Positions 33,158 to 43,233 of a stretch of 64,000 nt of DNA are shown here, piece by piece; position 1 is the stretch's first letter, and every line of letters starts with the position of its first letter. The DNA lies in NCBI RefSeq assembly GCF_020252405.1, contig NZ_JADCDA010000033.1, positions 1-64,000 on the forward strand, given 5' to 3'. The notes under the pieces are model-generated. The model was not told where the DNA came from and did not search any database. It saw only the letters and a program-made list of their open reading frames with translations. This stretch comes from Aestuariivirga sp. (GTDB lineage Bacteria; Pseudomonadota; Alphaproteobacteria; Rhizobiales; Aestuariivirgaceae). A program made the translations under genes and the position numbers.

Positions 33158-34483
33158 ATGAACAAGCACGTCCCCAAGATCGGCCTCGTCTCCCTCGGCT
33201 GCCCCAAGGCGCTGGTTGATTCCGAGCGCATCATCACCCAGCTCCGCGCGGAGGGCTATGTGATGTCGCCCGGCTATGACGATGCCGACGTGGTGATCGT
33301 CAACACCTGCGGCTTTCTGGACAGCGCCAAGGCGGAGTCGCTTGCCGCCATCGGCGAGGCCATGGCCGAGAACGGCCGGGTGATTGTGACCGGTTGCATG
33401 GGGGTGGAGGCCGACACCATCATGAAGGCTCATCCCGGCGTTCTCGCCGTCACCGGTCCGCACCAGTATGAGGCCGTGGTGGGCGCGGTCCACAAGGCGC
33501 TGCCGCCGGTGCATGACCCGAAGACGGATCTCGTGCCGCCGCAGGGCCTGCGCCTGACGCCGAAACATTATGCCTATCTGAAGATTTCCGAAGGCTGCAA
33601 CAACCGCTGCTCCTTCTGCATCATCCCCTCGATCCGCGGCGACCTCGCCTCGCGCCCCGTCGCCTCGGTGCTCCATGAGGCGGAGCGGCTGGTGAAGGCG
33701 GGTGTGAAGGAACTGCTCGTCATCAGCCAGGACACCTCCGCCTATGGCGTCGACATCAAGTATCAGACATCAAAGTTCCATGGCCGCGAGGTGCGCGCGA
33801 AGTTCTTCGACATGGCGAGGGAACTCGGCGGCCTCGGCGCCTGGGTGCGCATGCATTACGTCTATCCCTACCCGCATGTCGACGAGGTGATCCCGCTGAT
33901 GGCGGAGGGCAGGATCCTTCCCTATCTCGACATCCCCTTCCAGCACGCGGCCCCCAATGTGCTGAAGGCGATGAAGCGCCCGGCGAACCAGGAGAAGGTG
34001 CTGGACCGCCTCGCCATGTGGCGGTCGATCTGCCCGGACATCGCCATCCGCTCCACCTTCATCGTCGGCTTCCCCGGCGAGACGGAGGAGGACTTCGACT
34101 ATCTGCTGCAGTGGATGAGGGAAGCCCGCATCGAGCGCGCCGGCTGCTTCAAGTATGAGCCGGTCTCCGGTGCGACGGCCAACGATCTGGGCCTGGCCCA
34201 GGTGCCCGACGGGGTAAAGCAGGAGCGCTGGGAGCGCTTCATGGCGGCGCAGCAGGAAATCTCCGCGGAGATCCTCCAGGGCAAGGTTGGCCGCGAAATC
34301 GACGTGCTCGTCGACGAAATCGACACGGAGAACGACGAAGCCATAGCCCGCTCGCCCTGGGATGCGCCGGAGATCGACGGCAACGTGTTCCTGCCTGGCG
34401 AGACCGGCCTCAAGCCCGGCGACATGGTCCGTGTGCGGATCATCGGGGCGGAGGAATATGATCTGGTGGGCGAGAGGGTTTAA
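33158..34483 (+). CDS. rimO: Ribosomal protein S12 methylthiotransferase
   Basis: Radical-SAM enzyme that adds a methylthio group to the conserved Asp of ribosomal protein S12. The 441 residues have the N-terminal UPF0004 domain ([40 protein letters not shown]) with three Cys for one Fe-S cluster. The radical-SAM core has the CxxxCxxC motif in [16 protein letters not shown], then a C-terminal TRAM domain ([12 protein letters not shown] onward). The PKALVDSE signature separates RimO from MiaB. ATGs at 33146 and 33158 are both possible; neither has a strong ribosome site. Confidence 0.95.
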   Translation: MNKHVPKIGLVSLGCPKALVDSERIITQLRAEGYVMSPGYDDADVVIVNTCGFLDSAKAESLAAIGEAMAENGRVIVTGCMGVEADTIMKAHPGVLAVTGPHQYEAVVGAVHKALPPVHDPKTDLVPPQGLRLTPKHYAYLKISEGCNNRCSFCIIPSIRGDLASRPVASVLHEAERLVKAGVKELLVISQDTSAYGVDIKYQTSKFHGREVRAKFFDMARELGGLGAWVRMHYVYPYPHVDEVIPLMAEGRILPYLDIPFQHAAPNVLKAMKRPANQEKVLDRLAMWRSICPDIAIRSTFIVGFPGETEEDFDYLLQWMREARIERAGCFKYEPVSGATANDLGLAQVPDGVKQERWERFMAAQQEISAEILQGKVGREIDVLVDEIDTENDEAIARSPWDAPEIDGNVFLPGETGLKPGDMVRVRIIGAEEYDLVGERV

Positions 34484-34571
34484 CTCCCCTTTCCCCCTCG
34501 CCCCCACATTCATGGGGGAGAGGAATGAAACCAGCTTGACCTCATCGCGCAGTCCACACAATCTGCTGGTC

Positions 34572-35606
34572 ATGAAGAATGATCGGGATTTAAGCGCGGG
34601 ACTTGCAGCCGCGGTGCGCGCAGGCGTGATTGACCAGCAGACGGCGCGGCGGCTGGAGCCCTTCCTTGCCACCAACGCAACGCCGCCAGACACAGCCGAC
34701 CCGGATGACGAGAAGCTGCGGCTCGTGACCGGCTTCAACGACATTTTCGTCACCATCGGGCTTGTCATGTTCCTTGGCGCGCTCAGCTATCTGCTTCTCA
34801 CTGTCAGCGAGATGCTGGCGGCGCCGGTTGTTGCCGCCGCAAGCTGGGCGCTGGCGGAGTTCTTCACGCGGAAGCGCCGCCTGGCGCTGCCGAGCATCGC
34901 GCTGCTCTTCAGCTTCGTCGCGTCGGTCTTTCTCGCCGTCATGCTGGTGGTGAGCGACGCGCTCCCGAACGATCTCTCTCCCGGCGCGATGCTGGCAGCG
35001 GGCATGGTCGCCGCACTTGGCGCCTATGCGCACTGGATGCGCTTCAATGTGCCGGTGACCGTCGCGGCCGGGGCAGCGGCCCTCGCCTCGATCCTGCTGG
35101 CGTTGTGCCAGATCGTGGCGCCGAACCTCCCCGCGGATTACCCCATCGCGGTCTTCGTGCCGATGGGCCTCGCGGTGTTTGCGCTCGCCATGTGGTTCGA
35201 TACCTCGGACCTCACCCGCCAGACGCGGCGCACCGACATCGCCTTCTGGCTGCACCTGCTGGCCGCACCGCTGATCGTGCACCCGATCCTGATGCCGATG
35301 ATGGCGGATGAGGCCTCGCTCGCGTCGGCTATTCAGGTGATGATCGTCTTCCTGGTTCTGGCCATCGTGGCGCTGGTGGTGGACCGCCGGGCGATCCTCG
35401 TCTCTTCACTGGCCTATCTGGCCTATGCGGCTGGCACGCTGATCACCGCAGTGGGCCTACACTCCGCATCCTTTGCCGTATCGACACTGGCGGTGGGCGC
35501 GGTGGTGCTGATGCTCTCCGCCGCCTGGCGGCCACTGCGCCGCGCCGTCATGGCGCTGCTGCCCGCCAGCCTGCGGGCAAGGCTTCCGGCGGTGGGCCCC
35601 GCCTGA
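34572..35606 (+). CDS. Multi-pass membrane protein, DUF2157-like
   Basis: The 344-residue product starts with a soluble segment resembling the DUF2157 N-terminus (LAAAVRAGVIDQQTARRLEPF, about 8–28) and continues with about ten hydrophobic helices (from VTIGLVMFLGALSYLLL onward). It ends in a basic stretch ASLRARLP. Function is unknown. The start is uncertain: the frame extends back into rimO, and the ATG at 34572 has no clear ribosome site; an ATG at 34511 is an alternative. It converges with the next gene, leaving 67 bp. Confidence 0.6.
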   Translation: MKNDRDLSAGLAAAVRAGVIDQQTARRLEPFLATNATPPDTADPDDEKLRLVTGFNDIFVTIGLVMFLGALSYLLLTVSEMLAAPVVAAASWALAEFFTRKRRLALPSIALLFSFVASVFLAVMLVVSDALPNDLSPGAMLAAGMVAALGAYAHWMRFNVPVTVAAGAAALASILLALCQIVAPNLPADYPIAVFVPMGLAVFALAMWFDTSDLTRQTRRTDIAFWLHLLAAPLIVHPILMPMMADEASLASAIQVMIVFLVLAIVALVVDRRAILVSSLAYLAYAAGTLITAVGLHSASFAVSTLAVGAVVLMLSAAWRPLRRAVMALLPASLRARLPAVGPA

Positions 35607-35673
35607 CCGCCCAAGAGGCGCAGCCCTTGCCGCGCGACAAGCGGCGCGGCGGTCAGGCACGGTGCAATCCCCC

Positions 35674-36939
35674 TCAGAAATGTGGGGACGGTATCAGAAC
35701 ATGGCTCGCCACGGCCACGGCCATGGCCGCCATGCTCAGCACAAAGAGGATTAGCCCCAGCCTCATGCCGCCGACGATCCCGGCATAGACCGCTTTGGCG
35801 CCGGTGTTGACGCCCACGCAGAGGAGGATTGCCGCAACGGCAACAGGGGATACGGGAACCATATTGGCCACGGAGAGGGTGAGCGCATCGACGTCCGCCA
35901 GCCCGGATATTCCCGCCACCGCCATGAGGCCGCTGTTGCCGAACATGGTCTTGCCGATGCCCGCGGCGAGCATCACGATGCCCAGCAGCGCGCCGAACTT
36001 CAGCACCTCGGAAAGCAGGAAGGGGTTCTTGTGGACAAGGCCTTCGGGCCCGGCCCCGCCATCCCGGCCGTCGCGGCCGATCAGCAGCCAGGCGGCAAGA
36101 CCCTGGAACAGCGCCGCGCCCAGCAGCGGTGCTGCGAGATCCAGCGCGAGCGGCAGATTGATGACGCCCACCAGCACCAGCACACGCGCCATCATCACGC
36201 CACCCGCCAGCAGGATGCACCCGGCGAGAAGCCCGAGGCGGGCGGCATTGTCCCTGGCGAGGCGGGCGAGCGTGAGGCTGACCACCGTGGAGGACACAAG
36301 CCCGCCCATGCCCGCCGCCAGAACCAGCCCGCGTGACGGCCCGGCGAGCTTGACCGCGACATAGCCTGCGAAAGAAACAGCGGCGATGAGAATGGTGATC
36401 AGCCACAGCTGGTGTGGATTGAGCGCTCCCCACGGATCGATGGCGCGGTCGGGCAGCAGCGGCAGGGCAATGAAGGTCATCGCCGCGAGCAGAAGGGCGG
36501 AGCGCAGTTCCTGCGCGGTGAGGCGCGACAGGAAGCTGTGCAGCGCCGGCTTTTGGGCCAGGAGCGCCACAGTCACCACGCCGGCTCCGGAGGCGATGCG
36601 TATGTCGCCAAGCACGGCGAGGGCGCCCAACGCGAAGGTGACGAGGACGGCCACCATGGACGTGGCGCTATAGACGCCCTCGCGCGCATTCTCGCGCCAG
36701 ATGAAGGCCGCCATCACGGCGGAGGTGGCAATGAAGCCTGCCGCCAGCAGAATGCGGTCACCGCCCAGCGACAGCGCGCCGAACAGCCCGCCCAGCAGGC
36801 CGATCAGCGAAAAGGTGCGGATGCCGGCAGCACGCTGGCCTTCCGCCTCGTCCCGCTCCTTCCAGCCGCGATCGAGGCCGATCACGAAGCCCAGCGCCAG
36901 CGCGAGGCCAAGGCGGGCGGCAAGAAGGGTGATGTCCAT
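35674..36939 (-). CDS. MgtC/SapB- and DUF4010-domain membrane protein
   Basis: A 421-residue inner-membrane protein. The N-terminal part (1–130) is of the MgtC/SapB type, recognised by LGLALALGFVIGLDRGWKER and GIRTFSLIGLLGGLFG, where the Arg/Glu-rich loop is characteristic. The rest (about 170–415) is the DUF4010 domain with many hydrophobic helices and the conserved GLVSSTVVSLTLARLAR. Such proteins are annotated as putative transporters or magnesium-stress proteins; substrate and role are unproven. It starts at 36939 with a normal N-terminus and lies 42 bp downstream of a cassette of unknown genes on the same strand. Confidence 0.85.
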   Translation of the reverse strand: MDITLLAARLGLALALGFVIGLDRGWKERDEAEGQRAAGIRTFSLIGLLGGLFGALSLGGDRILLAAGFIATSAVMAAFIWRENAREGVYSATSMVAVLVTFALGALAVLGDIRIASGAGVVTVALLAQKPALHSFLSRLTAQELRSALLLAAMTFIALPLLPDRAIDPWGALNPHQLWLITILIAAVSFAGYVAVKLAGPSRGLVLAAGMGGLVSSTVVSLTLARLARDNAARLGLLAGCILLAGGVMMARVLVLVGVINLPLALDLAAPLLGAALFQGLAAWLLIGRDGRDGGAGPEGLVHKNPFLLSEVLKFGALLGIVMLAAGIGKTMFGNSGLMAVAGISGLADVDALTLSVANMVPVSPVAVAAILLCVGVNTGAKAVYAGIVGGMRLGLILFVLSMAAMAVAVASHVLIPSPHF

Positions 36940-36981
36940 GTCCGCATGTTACAGCAGTGGCCACGGACCTGTCTCGCGCCG

Positions 36982-38295
36982 TCAGGCCGGTTCGTCGAGC
37001 ACGCTTTCCAGAATGTCGTACTCGTCACCATCCACACATGAATAAAGAGACTCCCAGGTGGCCGCCGCGGACAGCTGGTAGACTTCGGCCTGGCACAGGG
37101 CGCGGCTCTCTTCCAGGATACGGATGATGGCGATCTCGTCATCATCGTCGGTCGATCCGCTGAGCAGCGCGTTGATCATGGCAGTTTTGACCCGGAATGG
37201 TGCCTGTCCCAGGAGCGAAAGCGCGTGGAGCTCGCTGGCGATCAGCCGGGCTTTGTCATCCTCGTCAGTCCCCAGAATGGAGGCAACGGAGATCTCGCCA
37301 AGCAGCGCCTCCGGCAAATTGGACACCAGCGTCACCAAATCGGCGATGCTGCCGGCCACGCCGTTCAGCGCCGCTGCAACAGCATTGAGTATGCCAGGAT
37401 TGGGCGCCGCCGGGAAATTGTCGATGGCGGCCTGCAGCGCATTGGTGAAGCGGTTGACCGTGGCCTTGGCCTCGCCGCTGCCGGCGAGGGCGACCAGCCG
37501 CGCAGCGGCGGCGAACTCCGGCTGCAGGCGCACGCATGTGTCACGGCATGCGATGCGCTGGGCAGTGGTGACTGGCAGCGGCCGCGCCATGTCAAGAATA
37601 ACGTCATAGAGCGGAAAGTAATCGAGGCGAGCCAAGGCCGAGCAAATGCGCAGGGTGTACCTCGTCTCGTGCATCAGCGCCACCAATTCGCCCCCTCGGT
37701 GCAAGCCGGCCCCGGCATACTGGGTAACCGTGGCGGGGTCGATGGTGGCAGCGCCCGCCATAACCACCCGCTCACGCAGGGCTGCCCGCGTCACATCCTT
37801 CAGCAGGCGCTGCTTGTCCGCCAGGATCAAGTCGATTTCGTCGCCGCGGAACGGTGCAGGCCACGCCAGCAGGAAGTGGCGGAAGCATTGGTCCAGCGTG
37901 GGCGGAGCGTCGTAGTCGAGCACGGTGAGATGCCGCCGCCCCAGGCGATGGGGCGCATAATCCCGCTGGTCCAGCACACGCATGAGACGCTGCGCGATGT
38001 CGTCAAGATGGCTTTCGGGCAATTCATCGTCGAGCCCCGGCCAGCCGCCGATCGCCTGCATCATGCGGATCAGTTCATAGGAATTAACCGCCCCCGCCAT
38101 GAGGTCCCGGATCTCGTCCTCCTCGTCGTCGCCGGTGGCACCGGAGGCAAGGTCATAGACGCGCTTGGCCAGGTCCTTGCGGATGTTCTGGCGCAGGCTC
38201 AGGCTTGGCGGATCGAAGTCCACCGCATCCGAGCCGAAATAGCCCCGCAGGCTGGAATTGCCGCTGCGTTCGACGAAGGCCCGGACATTGCGCAT
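36982..38295 (-). CDS. Unrecognised 437-residue soluble protein (cassette gene 3)
   Basis: I do not recognise this family. The 437 residues contain no signal peptide or membrane helix. The protein is largely alpha-helical by pattern and acidic at both ends, with clusters such as GDDEEDEIRD (about 55–64) and GSTDDDDEIAII (about 385–396) and an acidic C-terminus ending ESVLDEPA. It has scattered cysteines without a metal motif. It begins 12 bp after the stop of the preceding gene on the same strand, and the three genes 39456–36982 look like one transcript. Homology searching against structures might reveal a scaffold or sheath-like role; this is open. Confidence 0.65.
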   Translation of the reverse strand: MRNVRAFVERSGNSSLRGYFGSDAVDFDPPSLSLRQNIRKDLAKRVYDLASGATGDDEEDEIRDLMAGAVNSYELIRMMQAIGGWPGLDDELPESHLDDIAQRLMRVLDQRDYAPHRLGRRHLTVLDYDAPPTLDQCFRHFLLAWPAPFRGDEIDLILADKQRLLKDVTRAALRERVVMAGAATIDPATVTQYAGAGLHRGGELVALMHETRYTLRICSALARLDYFPLYDVILDMARPLPVTTAQRIACRDTCVRLQPEFAAAARLVALAGSGEAKATVNRFTNALQAAIDNFPAAPNPGILNAVAAALNGVAGSIADLVTLVSNLPEALLGEISVASILGTDEDDKARLIASELHALSLLGQAPFRVKTAMINALLSGSTDDDDEIAIIRILEESRALCQAEVYQLSAAATWESLYSCVDGDEYDILESVLDEPA

Positions 38296-38307
38296 GGCAC
38301 GCAGCCC

Positions 38308-39123
38308 TCACTGCAGCGCGACAAGTATCGGAATGAGGCCCGTGCCCGCAGCGAGCGGCGCCATGGCCTTGCCGATGACGGCGCCGAAGGCCCGCGCGGG
38401 GTCGGCGGCCTTCATTGCATGGCCCGGCGTGGCCGAGGAGGTCAGCAGGTCCCCCGCGGCGATTGCGCCGTACGCCGCATCGACCTTGCAGAAGGTGCGC
38501 CCGACCAGCGCAATCGGCGAGCGCGGGCGGGTGTCAGCCGGATCCCGCCCCATGACGATGCCGGGACGCAGGCTGCCCGCACCGGCCACCACACCGGCCA
38601 CCGCACGGTCATAGGCCTCGGTGCATGGCAGCAGACGCCCGTCCGCCGCCATGACCATGACGCTGCCGGCCTCGGCCGGGGCGGCATCGGCGACGGCGAA
38701 CTCCTCAGCGCAGTCGGCGCCGGGAAACGACACGTCGCCGGTGACGATCACATTACCTTTGAAGAAGGCGGCCGTGCCATCCGTGATGTGCTCCACATGC
38801 AGGGCCGAGACACCGGCAGGATTCTTCTGGAACACGGCAGCGGCGGCTTCCACCGCGGATCGCGTTTCGCACACCAGCGCCCCGCGCGTGACGCTTTGGA
38901 AAAAGCCCCCGAGGCCTCTGTCGTTGCCTAGGCCGACCACGCCCGCGCCGCTGCCGAAAGTCTGCCCGATGAGACCGGCACCGCTGCCTGCAGGATTGGT
39001 GGCCACGCCGGAGATCGCAGGGTCCATTGCCGCCGACGACGTCTCGGCCACCAGGCCGGGGCCATCCGAGACGGCGTTGATTGTAATTTCCTTGGTGTCA
39101 GTCCTGATCGTCAGCTTGGCCAT
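38308..39123 (-). CDS. Repeat-rich protein of unknown function (cassette gene 2)
   Basis: The 271-residue product has an N-terminal part rich in Gly, Ala and Ser (AISGVATNPAGSGAGLIGQT, then FGSGAGVVGLGNDRGLGGFF), and a C-terminal half with the ordered pattern SVMVMAADGRLLPC, RAVAGVVAGAGSLRPGIVMG, PRSPIALVGRTFCKVDA and GDLLTSSATPGHAMKAAD, then AFGAVIGKAMAPL and IPILVALQ. I recognise this C-terminal pattern from surface- or fibre-like proteins in diverse bacteria, but without a named function. No signal peptide is present. Start choice: the annotated frame opens at 39129, but GGAGG lies directly against that codon and exactly 6 bases before the ATG at 39123, so 39123 is preferred. Confidence 0.7.
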   Translation of the reverse strand: MAKLTIRTDTKEITINAVSDGPGLVAETSSAAMDPAISGVATNPAGSGAGLIGQTFGSGAGVVGLGNDRGLGGFFQSVTRGALVCETRSAVEAAAAVFQKNPAGVSALHVEHITDGTAAFFKGNVIVTGDVSFPGADCAEEFAVADAAPAEAGSVMVMAADGRLLPCTEAYDRAVAGVVAGAGSLRPGIVMGRDPADTRPRSPIALVGRTFCKVDAAYGAIAAGDLLTSSATPGHAMKAADPARAFGAVIGKAMAPLAAGTGLIPILVALQ

Positions 39124-39180
39124 GGCCATCCTCCGGTGATCGGTACGTTGCGGGGCTGCACGTCATGGAACGGCGCGGCG

Positions 39181-39456
39181 TCAGCCGCCCGCCAGCTCGG
39201 GTATGTCCTTCACTGGCTTGGGCAAGGGGCGCTTACAGGTGGCGTAGCCATCAAAGCGCAGGCGCGACCATATGGCGGGCCCCGTCTCGGCATTGGACGC
39301 GCGTGTGCAGATGAAGACCTGCACATTGCCAGGCTTGTCCGGGTCCACGTCCTTTTCGGACAGGGGCGTTACGATCAGCACGTCTCCGGCTTGCCCGTCA
39401 CAGGGCACTTCGGTCGCGCGGAACAGAGGCCTGATGTTGAGTTGTTCAACCGCCAT
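39181..39456 (-). CDS. Small hypothetical protein (cassette gene 1)
   Basis: A 91-residue protein starting MAVEQLNIRPLFRATEV with GAGGGG in a good ribosome-site position. It has two cysteines, a Pro/Lys-rich C-terminus (KRPLPKPVKDIPELAGG) and beta-strand patterns (GDVLIVTPL, VQVFICTRA). I recognise no family. It is the first gene of a minus-strand cassette of three: 57 bp separate it from the 271-residue protein, which is 12 bp from the 437-residue protein. Confidence 0.6.
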   Translation of the reverse strand: MAVEQLNIRPLFRATEVPCDGQAGDVLIVTPLSEKDVDPDKPGNVQVFICTRASNAETGPAIWSRLRFDGYATCKRPLPKPVKDIPELAGG

Positions 39457-39565
39457 GGACCGCCCCTCGTTGGCAAGAGAAAAGCACCTTCACGATGCAA
39501 GCCGGGCCACAACGGAGCCCTCCCCGGCAGTAATGAACCCGCCATGACGTTTCGTCAAGCCGGAA

Positions 39566-41098
<1,533 letters not shown>

Positions 41099-41172
41099 GG
41101 CGCACTCCGCTGAATTCCTGTGTTTCTCCGGTGTTAAGGCCGCCGGAGCACCCCGTCAAATCAGCCTTAAGG

Positions 41173-41868
41173 CTACCCCCTGGCCAGTGCCATGAACCGG
41201 CAGCAGGCCATGAACTCGGCATGGCGGGCGGCGCGGCGGGCCTGGGCCTCGGCGTCCTCACCCCAGTGCCCGGTCTGATAGTCCTCGTCCACATGGGCGG
41301 CGGCCCAGGCCGCTTCGGGCGTGGCCGCCTGGCGGGCCAGCATCATGGCGATGAGCGCCGAACCGGTGAGCGTCATGATCGAATGGAAGGCGGCCAGTTC
41401 GAAGTCGCTCAAGGCCTTCACCGCCTCGCCGAAGGCGGCCAGCGCCGCCTGGGGCTGCGGGCGGTGGAGAATGCCGACGGTCACCTCGAAGGGGGCGTCG
41501 AGATCGGTCATGGCCCAGTCGATGATCGGGTCCCAGGCCCCGACGTGGCGCGCCACCAGTTCCGGCGGCCGGTCGGTGCGGTAGCAGACGAGGTCCGAAT
41601 TGGCATAGTCAACCGCCTCCCGCACGATTGCCGCGCGATGCTTGGCCACCCGGTCGATCGCCGTGTTGGCGAGCTTGGTGAAATACATCGTGGCGGGCGT
41701 GATCTCATCGCCCTGCTCCGCCCATTCGGCGGCGACGATGCGGGCGAGCGCCCGGGTGGGAAGCCTCAGCGGCGCCTTCATCGGGGTCTTCACCGGCCGC
41801 CCGTCAAGCGCGATGCCGAGTTCCCCCGTAACGGTCACATCCTTGTAGAAGCGGCGGCGCGCGGTCAT
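41173..41868 (-). CDS. ATP12-family F1-ATPase assembly chaperone
   Basis: Homologue of mitochondrial Atp12, which helps assemble the F1 alpha subunit of ATP synthase. The 231 residues start MTARRRFYKDVTV and contain the family landmarks LDGRPVKTPMKAPLRLPT, IVAAEWAEQGDEITPATMY and TKLANTAIDRV, then VCYRTDRPPELVARH and a C-terminal Trp-containing helix (EEAWAAAHVDEDYQ-like). The frame extends upstream into rluC but the ATG at 41868 begins one base after the rluC stop, so translation is coupled. Confidence 0.9.
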   Translation of the reverse strand: MTARRRFYKDVTVTGELGIALDGRPVKTPMKAPLRLPTRALARIVAAEWAEQGDEITPATMYFTKLANTAIDRVAKHRAAIVREAVDYANSDLVCYRTDRPPELVARHVGAWDPIIDWAMTDLDAPFEVTVGILHRPQPQAALAAFGEAVKALSDFELAAFHSIMTLTGSALIAMMLARQAATPEAAWAAAHVDEDYQTGHWGEDAEAQARRAARHAEFMACCRFMALARG

Positions 41869-41869
41869 G

Positions 41870-42856
41870 TCAGGCCTGGCCTTCCGCGAAGCGGCCGGCG
41901 TCGAAGTCGAAGAGCGCGAAGGTCTTGAGGAAATGCTCCGGCAGCGGCGCGGAGATATCGACCGTCCCCTCGCGCGGATGCGGGAAGACGATGCGCCGGG
42001 CGTGGAGGTGGAGCTTCCTGTCCATGCCCTCCGGCAGGCCCTCGAGCCCGCCATATTTCCCGTCGCCCCAGATCGGCGTGCCGATATGCGCCATGTGGGC
42101 GCGGAGTTGATGCTGGCGGCCGGTGACGGGCTTCAAGGACACCCAGGCGGCAACGGGGGCTGAGCGGTCGAGCACGTTGTAGAAGGTGACGGCGCGCTGC
42201 TCGTCCTCCTCCTCGCCTTCGCGCGAGGCGCGCATGCGGTCGCCTTCCGGACCCTTGGCCTTGATGAGGGCCACCTCGATGCGGCCCTGCGCGGGCTCCG
42301 GCACGCCCTTGACCACGGCCCAGTAGGTCTTCTTCACCGCCCTTGTGGCGAAGAGCTTGCCGAGAGCCGCGGCAACCGCGCGGCGCCTCGCAATCACGAT
42401 CACGCCCGAGGTGTCACGGTCCAGCCGGTGAACGAGCAAGGGGCGCTCGCCCAGCTCCGCGCCCAGCCCCATCAGCAGGCCGTCGAGGTGATGATGCGTC
42501 TTGCTTCCACCCTGCACCGCGAAGCCCGAAGGTTTGTTGAGAACGAAGATGTCGCGGTCCTCGTGGAGCACCATGGAGTCGAACAACCGGCGCTCCGGCG
42601 GGGTCAGGGGTTTCACCACGCCCCTGGGCGCATCGGCGGGGCGCGTGTCGAAGGCCAGGGGCGGCACGCGGATTTCCTGCCCGGCCTCGAGCCTGGTGTT
42701 GGTCCTGGCGCGCGCGCCGGCCACGCGCACCTGGCCGGTGCGGGTGAGCTTGTTGAGATAGGCGAAGGTCACCTGCGGAAAATGCGCCCTGAACCAGCGG
42801 TCGAGCCGCATGCCGGCCTCCTCCGCCGAGACCTCGTGCCGCCTGACCTCGCTCAT
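41870..42856 (-). CDS. Ribosomal large subunit pseudouridine synthase, RluC/RluD type
   Basis: Converts specific uridines of 23S rRNA to pseudouridine. The 328 residues have an N-terminal S4 domain (MRLDRWFRAHFPQVTF), the catalytic Asp in HRLDRDTSGVIVIAR, the KTYWAVVKG strand and VSLKPVTGRQHQLRAHM. RluC specificity (955, 2504, 2580) is likely because of the S4 domain and overall similarity to rhizobial RluC, but RluD or RsuA-family sites cannot be excluded. The first codon overlaps the crcB stop by 4 bases (ATGA), and ATP12 starts one base past its stop, giving a compact operon. Confidence 0.9.
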   Translation of the reverse strand: MSEVRRHEVSAEEAGMRLDRWFRAHFPQVTFAYLNKLTRTGQVRVAGARARTNTRLEAGQEIRVPPLAFDTRPADAPRGVVKPLTPPERRLFDSMVLHEDRDIFVLNKPSGFAVQGGSKTHHHLDGLLMGLGAELGERPLLVHRLDRDTSGVIVIARRRAVAAALGKLFATRAVKKTYWAVVKGVPEPAQGRIEVALIKAKGPEGDRMRASREGEEEDEQRAVTFYNVLDRSAPVAAWVSLKPVTGRQHQLRAHMAHIGTPIWGDGKYGGLEGLPEGMDRKLHLHARRIVFPHPREGTVDISAPLPEHFLKTFALFDFDAGRFAEGQA

Positions 42857-43233
42857 GCGTAAAGCGTGCGGACGAGGTTTATGCCGGCGAACACGGCGAG
42901 GAGCGGGATCGCCACAGAGGCGATGGCATAGCCGCCCGCCGCCATGACCTGCTTTCTCTCCACCAGATAGGCGACGTCGAGCGAGAAGGCGGAGAAAGTG
43001 GTGAAGCCGCCAAGAATGCCGGTGGTCAGGAAGGCGCGGGTTTCCTGCCCGGCGTTCAGCTTCAGCGCCATCATCTCGGCGAGAACGCCCATGACGAAGC
43101 AGCCGAGTGTGTTGACGATCAGCGTCTGCCACGGAAACTCCGTGCCGAACATCCGCCCGGACCAGACATTGACGCCATAGCGCGCCGCCGAGCCGATGGC
43201 GCCGCCGAGCGCCACCCAGAACACCACCGGCAT
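42853..43233 (-). CDS. crcB: Fluoride ion channel CrcB/Fluc
   Basis: Exports fluoride through a dimeric channel in the inner membrane. The 126 residues have four helices and the family motifs GGAIGSAARYGVN, NTLGCFVMG and TTFSAFSLD (TTGILGGFTTFSAFSLD). The annotated open frame extends to 43323, but the start at 43233, one base into the corA stop (TGATG), gives the typical MPVVFWVALGG beginning. It overlaps rluC by four bases. I looked for a fluoride riboswitch upstream and found none, fitting its place inside an operon. Confidence 0.94.
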   Translation of the reverse strand: MPVVFWVALGGAIGSAARYGVNVWSGRMFGTEFPWQTLIVNTLGCFVMGVLAEMMALKLNAGQETRAFLTTGILGGFTTFSAFSLDVAYLVERKQVMAAGGYAIASVAIPLLAVFAGINLVRTLYA

